Assembly: GCF_900104555.1 (NCBI RefSeq)
Contig: NZ_FNJU01000001.1
Location: 434,001 to 498,000 of the forward strand
DNA: 64,000 nt
Reading direction: 5' to 3'
DNA from: Litchfieldia salsa
GTDB taxonomy: Bacteria > Bacillota > Bacilli > Bacillales > Bacillaceae_L
The notes below the pieces were generated by a model. It had not been told where the DNA came from. It searched no databases and saw only the letters and a program-made list of their open reading frames with translations. Within the stretch, counting starts at the first letter, position 1; every line of letters begins with the position of its first letter. The translations under genes were made by a program, and so were the position numbers. Positions 46,540 to 56,042 of this stretch are shown one piece after another.

Positions 46540-48843
46540 ATGAAGAAAAAATCACCCAATTTTTATGTGAAATTAATGACATTTATGATCGTTCTATCAA
46601 CATTGCCGGTAATCGTTCTAGGGATCTTTTCTTATTTAAAATCCTCTGAGGTCATTCAGAATAATGTCGCGAAAGAAAAAGAACATAGTATCTACCAGAT
46701 TCAAACGAACATCGAACAAGTGCTAAAAACAGTTGATCACTCTTTAACCCATTTTGTTTCTTCCTCACAACTGCAGGAAACATTAAATGAACCATTGGCG
46801 CCTGAACAGTTCCAGCTCTACAATCACATTAGAGAAGAATTGAGCCACCTTCAAACCTTTGATACTGGTTTAAATGATGTACTATTAGTCAGCCTCAGAG
46901 AAAATTGGATGATCAATAACAAGAGTCTTCGGAGACTAACGAGTGAACAAAACAAAGAAATACATGACAAATACCTAACACTAGCAAACCGCTCCACCTG
47001 GGTCTTAGATAAAAAGGAAGATCAACTTTTTGATTCTAAATCAGATGCTGCTGGTTCATGTGCGTTTCATATTAATCTAGTTAAACAATTACCATTAAAT
47101 AGCGTGAATAAGACAGGCGTATCTGTTGCAAGCATTCCAATTTGTAAATTTGCAGGGATCCTTTCTCAGAATTCCGAACTTGAAACCACCGTCATTTTAG
47201 ACGAAAAATTTCAAGTGATCGGCCATAGTGATTTCAGCAATATCGGGAAAGATTTTTCAAATAAGGATTTTATAAAAAGCTTACTAACGCTTGATCATCA
47301 CTCTGGTCAATATAACCTAGAAATAAATGAAAACGATTACAAAGTTACCTATCGGAAATCTGTTTATAACAACTGGACTTATCTCTCTTTGATTAAAATA
47401 AGTGACCTGAACAAACAATCAAGCTCAATCGGCTGGTTTACGATTTATATTTGTACGTTCTTACTGATTCTATCCTTAACGATTTCGTTAGTTGGTTCAA
47501 ATCGTATATACAGACCGGTTCGTCAACTACAGGAAGTCATAATCAATAAGATTCATCATAAGCCAACTATTCATCCAAAAAATGAATTTGAGTTAATCGA
47601 AAAACAAATTGAACATATGTTAGAACAAAATAGCCAGCTTGAAGAAAAAGTACGAGGCCAAGTGAATCAATTAAAACAGTTTTTTATGGTCAGACTCTTC
47701 CAGGGAAAAGTAAGTGAAGACGAACTTTCTACGAAACTAGCTTCGTTTGGATTTAACCAAACCTACAAGCGACTTTGTGTCTTTACCCTTCAGATTGATA
47801 CACTTGAAGGCACCATTTTTGATAAAAAAGAAGAGGACTTGCTGCTCTTTACGATTAATACAATGATTGAGGATCTTGTACCAAGTCAACATCGATTTAT
47901 TCCAATTGTGATGAATCGTACACAAGCTACCCTTTTTTTAAATAACCATGAGTCCGATGAAAAATACACCTATTATATCAATCAATTGGCTCAGCAAATC
48001 CAAGCAAAAGTAAAAGAAGAATTGAACATTCCCGTAAGTATTGGTATTAGTTTACCTTTTTCGAATCTGGTTTCAACTTACCATGCTTACAAGGAAGGAT
48101 TAGAAGCGCTAAAATACACGTTAAAATTCGGAACGGAATCAATTATTTTCTTTGACAATCTAGAAAGAGCTACGTCATTTTACACCTTTTTTCCAAAGCA
48201 AATTGAAAATGAACTATTTGATGCGATTAAGGTATGTGATAAGGAGAAGGTTGACCAGATTCTGGGCCATTTTCTGGATTCAATCCTTGAGAAGGACTTA
48301 AACCATACTCAATATCAAATATCGATTGTGAGATTATTAAATGATTTGATTGAATTAATGCAAACATTAGGGATTGATCTTATTGAGATGGACAATAAAA
48401 AATCATTATTTGACCATCTTTATGAATTAAAGACGTTCGATGAAGTGAAGCATTGGTTTAAGAGTGGTATTATTCATCCATTATTATCTAAGATTGAGGA
48501 ACGAACAGAATCGCAATATAAGAATCTGTCAGATAAAATCATTCATATCATTCAACAGGATTTTGATCAGGACCTTACACTTGATTCGATTGCGACAAAA
48601 CTTCACTACAACCCTAACTATTTAAGCAGCATTTTCCGAAAAGAGATGCACATTTCCTTCAGTGAATACTTAGGGTTATATCGTCTAAACATGGCAAAAC
48701 AATGGCTGATGGAAACGGATATGTCTGTCAAAGAAATCTCCGAGAAATTAAAGTATAACAATCCACAAAACTTTATCCGATCCTTCAGAAAAAACGAAGG
48801 AACCACACCAGGAAAATATAGAGAATTAAAAAAGGCTCAGTAG
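46540..48843 (+). CDS. AraC-family membrane-bound regulator (YesS-like)
   Basis: A 767-residue regulator: N-terminal transmembrane helix (about 12-32, TFMIVLSTLPVIVLGIFSYL), an extracellular sensor domain (about 35-295), a second helix (about 299-320, FTIYICTFLLILSLTISLVG), a cytoplasmic linker with a coiled coil, and a C-terminal AraC HTH (about 660-760; LTLDSIATKLHYNPNYLSSI, FRKEMHISFSEYL, VKEISEKLKYNNPQNFIRSF). YesS-type proteins activate pectin-derived sugar genes in Bacillus. It stands divergent from GH105 (244 bp apart) and is the likely activator of that gene and of the importer genes downstream. GGAGGATC precedes the ATG. Confidence 0.88.
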   Translation: MKKKSPNFYVKLMTFMIVLSTLPVIVLGIFSYLKSSEVIQNNVAKEKEHSIYQIQTNIEQVLKTVDHSLTHFVSSSQLQETLNEPLAPEQFQLYNHIREELSHLQTFDTGLNDVLLVSLRENWMINNKSLRRLTSEQNKEIHDKYLTLANRSTWVLDKKEDQLFDSKSDAAGSCAFHINLVKQLPLNSVNKTGVSVASIPICKFAGILSQNSELETTVILDEKFQVIGHSDFSNIGKDFSNKDFIKSLLTLDHHSGQYNLEINENDYKVTYRKSVYNNWTYLSLIKISDLNKQSSSIGWFTIYICTFLLILSLTISLVGSNRIYRPVRQLQEVIINKIHHKPTIHPKNEFELIEKQIEHMLEQNSQLEEKVRGQVNQLKQFFMVRLFQGKVSEDELSTKLASFGFNQTYKRLCVFTLQIDTLEGTIFDKKEEDLLLFTINTMIEDLVPSQHRFIPIVMNRTQATLFLNNHESDEKYTYYINQLAQQIQAKVKEELNIPVSIGISLPFSNLVSTYHAYKEGLEALKYTLKFGTESIIFFDNLERATSFYTFFPKQIENELFDAIKVCDKEKVDQILGHFLDSILEKDLNHTQYQISIVRLLNDLIELMQTLGIDLIEMDNKKSLFDHLYELKTFDEVKHWFKSGIIHPLLSKIEERTESQYKNLSDKIIHIIQQDFDQDLTLDSIATKLHYNPNYLSSIFRKEMHISFSEYLGLYRLNMAKQWLMETDMSVKEISEKLKYNNPQNFIRSFRKNEGTTPGKYRELKKAQ

Positions 48844-48849
48844 AAAGAA

Positions 48850-49087
48850 AAGCGGAAGCGCCTGTTCAGCCCCGACAGGCATAAGGCTAATCACGCAGGA
48901 AACCTTGGTTTCTGAAGTGATTTGACTTATGACCCCGAGGGGCTAGGCGCTGGAGCTAGCCACCAAAGAAAAGCGGAAGGCGCCCGTTTATCTGCGACAG
49001 GCATAAGACAAGCCGGCTAGAAGGTTGCTCTTTAACCTTCTAGCCGGATTGGCTTATGACCCCGAGCCGATGGCGCCTGGAGCTAGA
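48850..49087. repeat. Dispersed repeat family C, two tandem copies
   Basis: Units at 48850-48959 and 48968-49087: GAAAAGCGGAAGCGCCTGTT or GAAAAGCGGAAGGCGCCCGT at the start, CGACAGGCATAAG inside and GACCCCGAG...GGCGC(C)TGGAGCTAG at the end. Each folds as a long hairpin, with different inner stems. A partial copy lies at 35362. Confidence 0.85.
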
Positions 49088-49113
49088 AATCAAAACTCAG
49101 TTCTAAACCATAA

Positions 49114-49153
49114 AAAGCGGGAGCTATTCTCTATATGAGAAGACTCCCGCTTT
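49114..49153. terminator. Terminator after the AraC-type regulator
   Basis: AAAGCGGGAG pairs with CTCCCGCTTT across a 20-base loop that is itself partly paired. It is positioned to end the AraC gene or converging transcripts from the right. Confidence 0.7.
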
Positions 49154-49155
49154 CT

Positions 49156-49239
49156 TTATGGATGAACATTATATTCCTTATTAAATTCATGAATCATATC
49201 GTTTCCGCCTTTCCTTCTCCATGTTTGAACTCTTGATAT
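49156..49239 (-). pseudogene. C-terminal scrap of a solute-binding protein
   Basis: The minus frame to the stop 49156-49158 reads RVQTWRRKGGNDMIHEFNKE then YNVHP. It matches the C-terminus of the YtcQ/LplA-type binding protein at 53575 (VENWKKQGGEQIIEEFNDSY). Only about 27 residues survive. It suggests that a second importer operon existed here and was deleted. Confidence 0.6.
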
Positions 49240-49276
49240 GTATAAATCATCCCATTGAAAAAATAACCGCCTCCGC

Positions 49277-50479
49277 TTACCATTTCTCCTTTGCAAAATA
49301 CGGAATCAGTAGCTGAATCGCCATAACTGTCATAATAATCCATGGAACAGTCACTGTATTGATCTCTTTTGAAAAAATCATAAAAATAACAATTCCTAAG
49401 CCTCTTCCTAGATTAATAATAGACTCTCGTAACACAACAGACTCTACTCGAAAATTTTCTTTGAGTGGCAACACATCCACCCAATTAAAGTAATGAACCG
49501 CATAAGCATTGGCCTGAAGTGGTTTAAATAGTGAATTGATTGACATGAATAAAACAACGGTCCATATTGAAATCTCAGAAAATAAAAAGAGCGAAGAAAA
49601 AATGAACCCAAAGGCAGAAATGGTTAGGTATTTTACCGTGGATTTTGAATTCGTAATCCGAGTAATCATATAACTGGAAATAATCGAAAGGCTTAAAAAA
49701 GCAACATTTAAGTAACCGACAACCTGTTCATCAGGAAAAATGTTATATAACAAAATAGACGGGATATACATTAAAATCCCTTGAGGAAAGCCGATAATAA
49801 ACCATCCGAGTAAAGAGTGAAAGAACTTAGGCTTTCTTTTCAAAATTAATTGTAAATATTTCATGTAATAATCTTTGTGATGTACCGTTTCTTTTTTAAT
49901 TTTCAAACTGCCAATAGTGGAAACAATGAACATGAAGAAGGCGAGTGAAAATACGATAATATATCCTTTCAATTCACTATTCATACTTATGATAAAACCT
50001 GCCAGTGCAGGCCCGCTCAAATTAGTAGCGCTCATCACTATTTGATTCCAGCCTAAATAGCGATGGCGGTTCTGGCCATTTGAAACCTCATGAGCTAAAG
50101 TGAAATATCCTAGCCAGTACAAGGCTTGAGATACTCCTTTCAACATGGCAAACAAGTAAAAATAGTGAACAATATTCTCCTGAGCCAAAATGATACATAG
50201 GTAAAATAATGCGGTTAAAAAAATCCCGTATCGATACGGGATTAAGCGATCCTTCTTCTTGGCATATTTCCCTATTAAAAAGGTTGTAATTCCCTGAGTG
50301 AGAATCGCAATTAAGTTAAAGAGCCCATTAATAAACAAATCATTTGTCAAACGCCAAAGATATAAATTGATAAAAATGAGTGATAACGAGTTCCCAAATT
50401 GATAGATTGCATGTATGACAAGTGTAAGTACCGCCTGTTCGGATAACCTTTGTTCCTTTGATAATGAAAATATCCTCAT
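49277..50479 (-). CDS. MFS transporter
   Basis: A 400-residue major facilitator with about twelve transmembrane helices, e.g. LVIHAIYQFGNSLSLIFINL, YFYLFAMLKGVSQALYWLGY, GYIIVFSLAFFMFIVSTIG and WTVVLFMSINSLF. The pattern around loops 2-3 (IGKYAKKKDRLIPYRYG) is MFS-like; no drug-specific motif. Substrate unknown. It is located immediately after the putative alpha-helical enzyme at 50501 (21 bp), same strand, so it may import or export an oligosaccharide handled by that enzyme. Confidence 0.83.
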   Translation of the reverse strand: MRIFSLSKEQRLSEQAVLTLVIHAIYQFGNSLSLIFINLYLWRLTNDLFINGLFNLIAILTQGITTFLIGKYAKKKDRLIPYRYGIFLTALFYLCIILAQENIVHYFYLFAMLKGVSQALYWLGYFTLAHEVSNGQNRHRYLGWNQIVMSATNLSGPALAGFIISMNSELKGYIIVFSLAFFMFIVSTIGSLKIKKETVHHKDYYMKYLQLILKRKPKFFHSLLGWFIIGFPQGILMYIPSILLYNIFPDEQVVGYLNVAFLSLSIISSYMITRITNSKSTVKYLTISAFGFIFSSLFLFSEISIWTVVLFMSINSLFKPLQANAYAVHYFNWVDVLPLKENFRVESVVLRESIINLGRGLGIVIFMIFSKEINTVTVPWIIMTVMAIQLLIPYFAKEKW

Positions 50480-50500
50480 AAATAACCAACACTTCTTTCC

Positions 50501-51607
50501 TTATAGTAGTTGATAAAATTCAGTAGATTCTCTTAAAGGAACAATAGGTACTCCTGTTAGTTTATAAAGTTGCTGGCGAATGAGGGTAGTTTGAGTGCTT
50601 GCATTCATATCCCCTTCATACAGTCCATTACTTAAGTAAACAGGCTCAGGCATCGATGGGTACACCTCGCCTTTCTTGACCTGTGCCACATTGGGAGCAG
50701 GAGGTGATGATTCTATTTCTCTTGAAAAAGCGCCATCCTTCCTTTTTAGGCGTGCCATATTATCGATTGTGATATCCATTATCTCTACTAATTCTTTAGG
50801 AGAAATGGACAGATTTGCGTAGACTAATAGATCAATAGGATTCCGTATATAACACATATCACTCGCTTCCTCATGACGAAGACAGTGAAGAATCGTTTGA
50901 TAAATACGGTCCGTGTTAGGCATGGGGATATTAAATCTACTGTAAAAAGTATGCAGTTTAAATGTTCCTGATATTCGAACGTATAAGCTTCCTTCTCCCC
51001 ACAGCCCTGTTTCCGGATCTTGTATACTTTTTAAAAACTGTACAGCTTCCTTTAGAAATGGAGCCTGTTTTTCCTTTTCCATCTGAGCAATATATACACA
51101 AGAAGAAGCTAAAAGATCACAGCCTCTCCAGCTATTGCTTAAATCGATACTTTTCCACTTTTCTAGATAATCGCTAGGGGTCTTCACATAATCAGGAGCT
51201 GCCAAAGTCTTTAGTGGTAAAGGATATAAAGGTGTACTCCCCAGTATTTTCAGAGCTCCGGTTGAGTAGGAAATGGCTCGGTGTACCATGACCTCATCTT
51301 TTTTCATGGCTGGATTTTCATCAAAAAAGTAACCTGTTTCAGGGTCCTGCTTACTCCTGAAAAATCCAATCATTTTCTCCTTCATTTTCTGTGGCATACT
51401 TTCAAGCATTTGATTCCTAGTTATAATGTTTAAGGCTTGAGCAGTCGACTCGATATCGGGTACAAACCTTTTATCATGAATAGAACTCCTCGCATAATAA
51501 AACCCTCCAGTATGATCATCATACTGCCTTGCAAGCCATTGAAAGAAACCTTCAAACAAGTCTTCTAATCGATCGAGTCGGTCCATATATTCTAGATTCT
51601 TCACCAT
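50501..51607 (-). CDS. Unrecognised putative alpha-helical enzyme in the polysaccharide locus
   Basis: A 368-residue soluble protein. Repeated motifs such as WLARQYDDHTGGFYYARSS, FFRSKQDPETGYFFDEN and FLKSIQDPETGLWGEGSLY, each with a D-P-E-T-G turn, suggest a helical toroid of the terpenoid-cyclase/(alpha/alpha)6 type as in GH88/105 or prenyltransferase-like folds. I do not recognise a family. No catalytic residues can be named. It lies between the ABC permease gene and the MFS gene on one strand, so it is likely part of the same catabolic operon. GGTGGAG precedes the ATG. Confidence 0.6.
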   Translation of the reverse strand: MVKNLEYMDRLDRLEDLFEGFFQWLARQYDDHTGGFYYARSSIHDKRFVPDIESTAQALNIITRNQMLESMPQKMKEKMIGFFRSKQDPETGYFFDENPAMKKDEVMVHRAISYSTGALKILGSTPLYPLPLKTLAAPDYVKTPSDYLEKWKSIDLSNSWRGCDLLASSCVYIAQMEKEKQAPFLKEAVQFLKSIQDPETGLWGEGSLYVRISGTFKLHTFYSRFNIPMPNTDRIYQTILHCLRHEEASDMCYIRNPIDLLVYANLSISPKELVEIMDITIDNMARLKRKDGAFSREIESSPPAPNVAQVKKGEVYPSMPEPVYLSNGLYEGDMNASTQTTLIRQQLYKLTGVPIVPLRESTEFYQLL

Positions 51608-51634
51608 CTTTTCTCCACCTTTACAGTCATGTTG

Positions 51635-52510
51635 TTATTCCTTGATTGATCCTAGAAGTGCACCCTTCGTAAAATGCTTTTGTAAGAATGGATACACCAA
51701 TAACACCGGCAAAGTAGCGACCACAATAACAGCCATTTTTACGGTTAGTTCAGGTGGCGGAACGTCTGTAAATTCCGAACCATCGTAATTTAGCCCCGTT
51801 GCCAATACAACAATTTGCCTCAATAGAACCTGTACTGGCCACAAAGCAGAATTGTTCAAGTATAAAATGGCGTGCATGTACGTGTTCCAATACGTTACCG
51901 CGTAAAAAAGTGAAATGGTTGCGATCGCCGGCATTGAACAAGGGATAATAATTCGAAATAAAATTCCAAAATCATTACAGCCGTCAATTTTAGCAGCATC
52001 CTCTAACGTATCTGGCAGCGCTTGGAAAAAGCTCTTTAAGATAATCATGTTAAACACGTTGATGGAAACCGGAATAATTAATGCTAGGAGTGAATCCAGT
52101 AATCCGGTTTGTTTTACTACTAAGAAGGTTGGGATCATCCCACCATTGAATAGCATGGTGAAAATAATAAAAAACATGATGAATCGTTTCCCAACTAAAT
52201 CCTTGCGGGAAAGACCGTAAGCTGTAAGTATGGATAAAAACATACTCCAAAGTGTTCCTCCGACAGTTACCCCAATCGATACCAAGAGTGAACGGAAGAT
52301 TGTATCCGTCGAGAAAATATACTTGTAGGCTGCTAAACTCCAATCCGTAGGAAATAAAACAAACTGTTTTTCAGCAAGCTCAGCACTCGTTGTAAACGAG
52401 GCGGCAATCACATGAAGAAAGGGAAGTACTGTAGCTAATGCGATTATTGTCAGTAAAAACATATTGGTGTAATTAAATATGCGGCTGCCTAATGATTTGT
52501 CTTCAACCAT
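51635..52510 (-). CDS. ABC importer permease, YtcP-like
   Basis: A 291-residue CUT1-type permease. EAA-type loop LEDAAKIDGCNDFGILFRII; helices include YTNMFLLTIIALATVLPFLH and FIMFFIIFTMLFNGGMIPTF. The first 25 residues of a longer frame are dropped because AGGAGG sits eight bases before the ATG at 52510. It pairs with the YteP-like permease and the YtcQ/LplA-like binding protein upstream. Known relatives import rhamnogalacturonan disaccharides. Confidence 0.87.
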   Translation of the reverse strand: MVEDKSLGSRIFNYTNMFLLTIIALATVLPFLHVIAASFTTSAELAEKQFVLFPTDWSLAAYKYIFSTDTIFRSLLVSIGVTVGGTLWSMFLSILTAYGLSRKDLVGKRFIMFFIIFTMLFNGGMIPTFLVVKQTGLLDSLLALIIPVSINVFNMIILKSFFQALPDTLEDAAKIDGCNDFGILFRIIIPCSMPAIATISLFYAVTYWNTYMHAILYLNNSALWPVQVLLRQIVVLATGLNYDGSEFTDVPPPELTVKMAVIVVATLPVLLVYPFLQKHFTKGALLGSIKE

Positions 52511-52532
52511 TGTTGTCCCTCCTAAACTATAA

Positions 52533-53492
52533 CTAGTAGATTCCTTCTTGACCGTTTTTCTTGGCCACCCAGTTAACAAAAACAACTAAGATCAGCCCAA
52601 TGATTCCTTTAAAGAATCCAACTGCGGTACTGTAACTAAATTGCCCTTGCTTCAATCCAGCGGTATACACATACGTGTCAAAGATCTCAGCTACTTCACG
52701 GTTTGCTGAATTTAATAATAGATACACATGTTCAAAGCCAAGCTCTAAAACATCTCCAATTTTTAAGATTAATAGAATGATAATGACATTTTTAATGGAT
52801 GGTAATGTAATCCTCCACATCTGCTGTAACCGGTTAGCTCCATCCATTCTTGCTGCTTCATATAACTGAGGATCGATGGATGCCATCGCAGCGAGATAGA
52901 TAATGGTGCCCCAGCCTGCTTCTCTCCATATTACCTGGGTAATATATGTTGGCCTAAACCAGTCTGGATTAAGAAGGAAGTTAACCTTTTCAAACCCAAG
53001 AGCTACTAAGATTCCATTGATAATTCCGCCATCAAGCGTTAACATGACATAACCAATTGAAACGATGATTACCCATGACATAAAATGCGGAATATAAATT
53101 AACGTTTGAATCGTTCTTTTGAAAGCAGTTATTCGTACTTCATTAAGCATTAACGCTAAAATAATTGGAATCGGAAAGAAGAAAATTAAATTTAGTCCAA
53201 ATAAAATAAGCGTATTATTAAAAATCATCCAGAAATCAGGCTCGGAAAATAATCTTCTAAAATGCTCCAGCCCTACCCACTCACTCCCCATCACTCCGAG
53301 ATATGGTTTATAATCCTGAAACGCAATGACAAGACCATACATCGGAATATATTTGTAAATGAGGAAGTACAAAATACCTGGTAAGATCATTAGGTAGATG
53401 AATTTATTCTTCTTTATTTTCCTCATTAACTCTTTACGTCGTTCCTTCTTAAGTAACACCGGATTTTTATCAACGACTAAATCAGTGTTCAT
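52533..53492 (-). CDS. ABC importer permease, YteP-like
   Basis: A 319-residue membrane protein of the LplB/YteP family. IYLMILPGILYFLIYKYIPM, GLVIAFQDYKPYLGVM and the EAA loop LYEAARMDGANRLQQMWRIT are visible. The start at 53492 follows AAGGATGAC at good spacing; the ORF also holds earlier ATGs with worse sites. It is the second gene of the importer operon (binding protein, YteP, YtcP). Confidence 0.87.
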   Translation of the reverse strand: MNTDLVVDKNPVLLKKERRKELMRKIKKNKFIYLMILPGILYFLIYKYIPMYGLVIAFQDYKPYLGVMGSEWVGLEHFRRLFSEPDFWMIFNNTLILFGLNLIFFFPIPIILALMLNEVRITAFKRTIQTLIYIPHFMSWVIIVSIGYVMLTLDGGIINGILVALGFEKVNFLLNPDWFRPTYITQVIWREAGWGTIIYLAAMASIDPQLYEAARMDGANRLQQMWRITLPSIKNVIIILLILKIGDVLELGFEHVYLLLNSANREVAEIFDTYVYTAGLKQGQFSYSTAVGFFKGIIGLILVVFVNWVAKKNGQEGIY

Positions 53493-53574
53493 CCATGTCA
53501 TCCTTTCTTTATAATGGGAGGGCTGATTATCCATTATGAAGTCAGCCCTTCCATCAATTTGATACGATTATTTA

Positions 53575-55098
53575 TTATTTAGATTTAGCATAAGAATCAT
53601 TAAATTCCTCGATGATTTGCTCTCCGCCTTGCTTTTTCCAGTTTTCTACCGCTTGATCAAAGCCATCTTTGTCAAGTTGTCCCAACATATACTGGTAGGT
53701 TGCATCCACGATTATTTGATTTAGTCTTTCACCCTTCTCAATTATTGTCGGTGAATCTAATGGAGCAGTTGGATCATGAATCAGATAATTTTCATTATCA
53801 ACGATGAGTTCCTCCGCTTTTGCCTTTACTTCATACGTATGGAATCCTTCATATCTTTTATTTGTTGACGGTTCACCAATTTCAAGCGCTTGGTATGGCT
53901 TAACTTCACGGTCAGTTAGGTCCGTATCTTCAATAGCTTTTGCTAATCCATCTTGAACTGAATAATGTTCTCCTTCAAGTCCCCAGAAAATTAAGTTGGC
54001 ATTTTCAGGATCCATTAAATCATTAAAGAAGCTTAACGCACCTTTTAATTGTTCTTCGTCTTGAACCGATGATTTAGGGAATAATACAAGCGATCCATAA
54101 CCTGGAATTGCCCACACTTTAAATTCACCATTTGGTCCTTTAATATTGTTATGAACATCTAACACAATATTTGGATTTAGTTTGACTGCATCTGCATGAA
54201 GACTTACAACATCCGCCATAGAACCAACATACATTCCCGCGGTTCCATTTTTAAATAATGCTTGTTGGTCAGGCTTACTTGTCACTGGGAAGTCTTGGTT
54301 CATATACCCTTTAGCACGAAGATCCTTGAAGAAATCCATTGTATCTACATACTCAGGGTACATAAACTCTGGAAGTAACTCCCCATCCTTTTCTCCCCAT
54401 CCGTTTGGTACACCAAACCAAGAAGCCACAGTTTTAAATGCACCGTAAATTAAATCGCTTCGGTCTGTCAGTCCGAACGTATCATTTTTCCCGTTTCCAT
54501 CTGGATCATCTTCTGTGAAAGCTCTTGCCATTTCTGCAAATTCGTCTGTTGTCGTTGGCGTTTCTAGTCCAAGTTTGTCTGCCCAGTCTTTACGGAATAT
54601 TAATCCTTGACGTGATAGAGGTCTTCCTTGATACAATGCATAGACCTTTCCATCAACAGCTGTATTCTTTAATACTTCTTCCTTTAATCTACTTAAATTT
54701 TCATATTCACTTAAGTATGGTCCGATTTCCCAGAATTGATCATCACGGATGGCTTCTTTAAATTGAAGATAGGTTGTTTGGTTTTTCATGAATACGGTCT
54801 GTGGAAATGAGCCAGTCGCAAAGGCTGTGCTTAATTTTTCTTCATAACTACTGTCAGGAACCCACTGAATCTCAAGCTCAGTGTTTGTCATTTCCTCTAA
54901 CTGCTTTTCAATTTTGTCTGAAGGTACCTCTGGAGTGTGAAGATTAGCCATGATGGATAACTTGAATGGTTCATTTGATTTTGTTGGAGTGCTTTCATCT
55001 GAGTTGTTTGTAGCGCTTTCATTTGAACATGCAGCTAATGAACCTAGTCCAATTGAAAGTGCACAAAGCGTGGTAAGAACCTTTCTTTTACGAATCAT
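53575..55098 (-). CDS. Solute-binding lipoprotein, YtcQ/LplA-like
   Basis: A 507-residue binding protein. The signal peptide has a lipobox SLAAC at residues 20-24 (MIRKRKVLTTLCALSIGLGS precedes). A long mature domain follows with KVYALYQGRPLSRQGLIFRK, FGLTDRSDLIYGAFKTVASW and NWKKQGGEQIIEEFN near the end. It is larger than most CUT1 binding proteins (about 430), as usual for the LplA/YtcQ group. It is the first gene of the importer operon and lies behind the cre site at 55151. Confidence 0.88.
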   Translation of the reverse strand: MIRKRKVLTTLCALSIGLGSLAACSNESATNNSDESTPTKSNEPFKLSIMANLHTPEVPSDKIEKQLEEMTNTELEIQWVPDSSYEEKLSTAFATGSFPQTVFMKNQTTYLQFKEAIRDDQFWEIGPYLSEYENLSRLKEEVLKNTAVDGKVYALYQGRPLSRQGLIFRKDWADKLGLETPTTTDEFAEMARAFTEDDPDGNGKNDTFGLTDRSDLIYGAFKTVASWFGVPNGWGEKDGELLPEFMYPEYVDTMDFFKDLRAKGYMNQDFPVTSKPDQQALFKNGTAGMYVGSMADVVSLHADAVKLNPNIVLDVHNNIKGPNGEFKVWAIPGYGSLVLFPKSSVQDEEQLKGALSFFNDLMDPENANLIFWGLEGEHYSVQDGLAKAIEDTDLTDREVKPYQALEIGEPSTNKRYEGFHTYEVKAKAEELIVDNENYLIHDPTAPLDSPTIIEKGERLNQIIVDATYQYMLGQLDKDGFDQAVENWKKQGGEQIIEEFNDSYAKSK

Positions 55099-55150
55099 TT
55101 AACTTCCCCCTGTTTCATTTTATAGTGTGACTTGCACATCTCCAATATAT

Positions 55151-55164
55151 TTGAAGCGCTTTCA
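55151..55164. promoter_or_regulatory. cre site (CcpA) upstream of the importer operon
   Basis: TTGAAGCGCTTTCA fits the catabolite-responsive consensus TGNAARCGNWWWCA at 13 of 14 positions (G to T at position 2). It lies about 55 bp before the start of the binding-protein gene, where CcpA would repress transcription when preferred sugars are present. Confidence 0.7.
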
Positions 55165-55282
55165 TTTCGTATATAATCAATTTCTTACATCCCTTGATAA
55201 CAATGGTGTTTTAGCAGATTTTTACTTAATACCTAATATAATGATTATTGGTTTATGGTCAAAAGGGACAGGCAACCACCCT

Positions 55283-55339
55283 AAAAAAACTCCCTCTAAG
55301 GATAAACAGATTTTTATTATCTGTTTACCTTAAAGAGAG
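55283..55339. repeat. Dispersed repeat family D
   Basis: AAAAAACTCCCTCTAAGGAT, AAACAGATTTTTATTATCTG, TTACCTTAAAGAGAG. On the minus strand it forms a hairpin with a T-run ten bases after the YdcF stop, so it can serve as its terminator. Confidence 0.85.
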
Positions 55340-55348
55340 CAATCGTTA

Positions 55349-55945
55349 TCACCTAAATGGTAGACTGAAGATATAACCGATATAGAAAAACAATTCTCTT
55401 AGGAAAAACGGAATTTTGCTATTCAATGTTGTATAAACGGAACTTTGTGTAGGTGATGAATATGCTTCCATTCCAGTGGTTTTTGCCATCAGAATGGCTC
55501 TTTTCATATGTAAGGGATCGCTTACTATTGTAAAGGTGCCGAAATTTTGATCACCCGCAATTTCATACGCATATTTTAGGTTCTCTTCTGTGATTTCTGA
55601 TTTCGTTTCAATTAGAATATCATTAGGATCTACGTTGTGTTTAATCGCATATTCCCTTGCAACCTCAGATTCTGCATACTTATCTCCTATACCCTTGCCA
55701 CCAGTAAAAATAATTTTATCCACATAATCATTCTCATAAAGCCAGATAGAATGATTGATCCTCTCGCGAAGAACAGGTGATGGTTCTTCATCCCAAGCAG
55801 CCGCACCAAGTACCACAGCCACATCAGTTTTCACTAACTGAACATTGTCGCTAAATGACCAAATACTGAAAGCTGAATAGCAAATGAAAAGAAGGGAAAT
55901 AACGATAATGCAATAAACTAATTTTAATACCATTTTTTTGGTCAT
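55349..55945 (-). CDS. YdcF-family (DUF218) protein
   Basis: A 198-residue protein of the SanA/ElyC/YdcF group. One N-terminal helix (LVYCIIVISLLFICYSAFSI) anchors a soluble domain with VAVVLGAAAWDEEPSPVLRE, IIFTGGKG and the family's YAESEVAREYA, ETKSEITEENLKYA and IVSDPLHMKRA blocks. Members affect envelope stability and vancomycin tolerance, with unclear chemistry. Single gene; repeat D gives a likely terminator. Confidence 0.85.
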   Translation of the reverse strand: MTKKMVLKLVYCIIVISLLFICYSAFSIWSFSDNVQLVKTDVAVVLGAAAWDEEPSPVLRERINHSIWLYENDYVDKIIFTGGKGIGDKYAESEVAREYAIKHNVDPNDILIETKSEITEENLKYAYEIAGDQNFGTFTIVSDPLHMKRAILMAKTTGMEAYSSPTQSSVYTTLNSKIPFFLRELFFYIGYIFSLPFR

Positions 55946-56042
55946 ATTAAAGTAATCCTTTTAGAATAATGAATTTATTTATTAATCTATTTTATTTGCT
56001 ACGAATCTAAGTCTCTCAGTATCTATTGAGAAAGAGTTAGGA

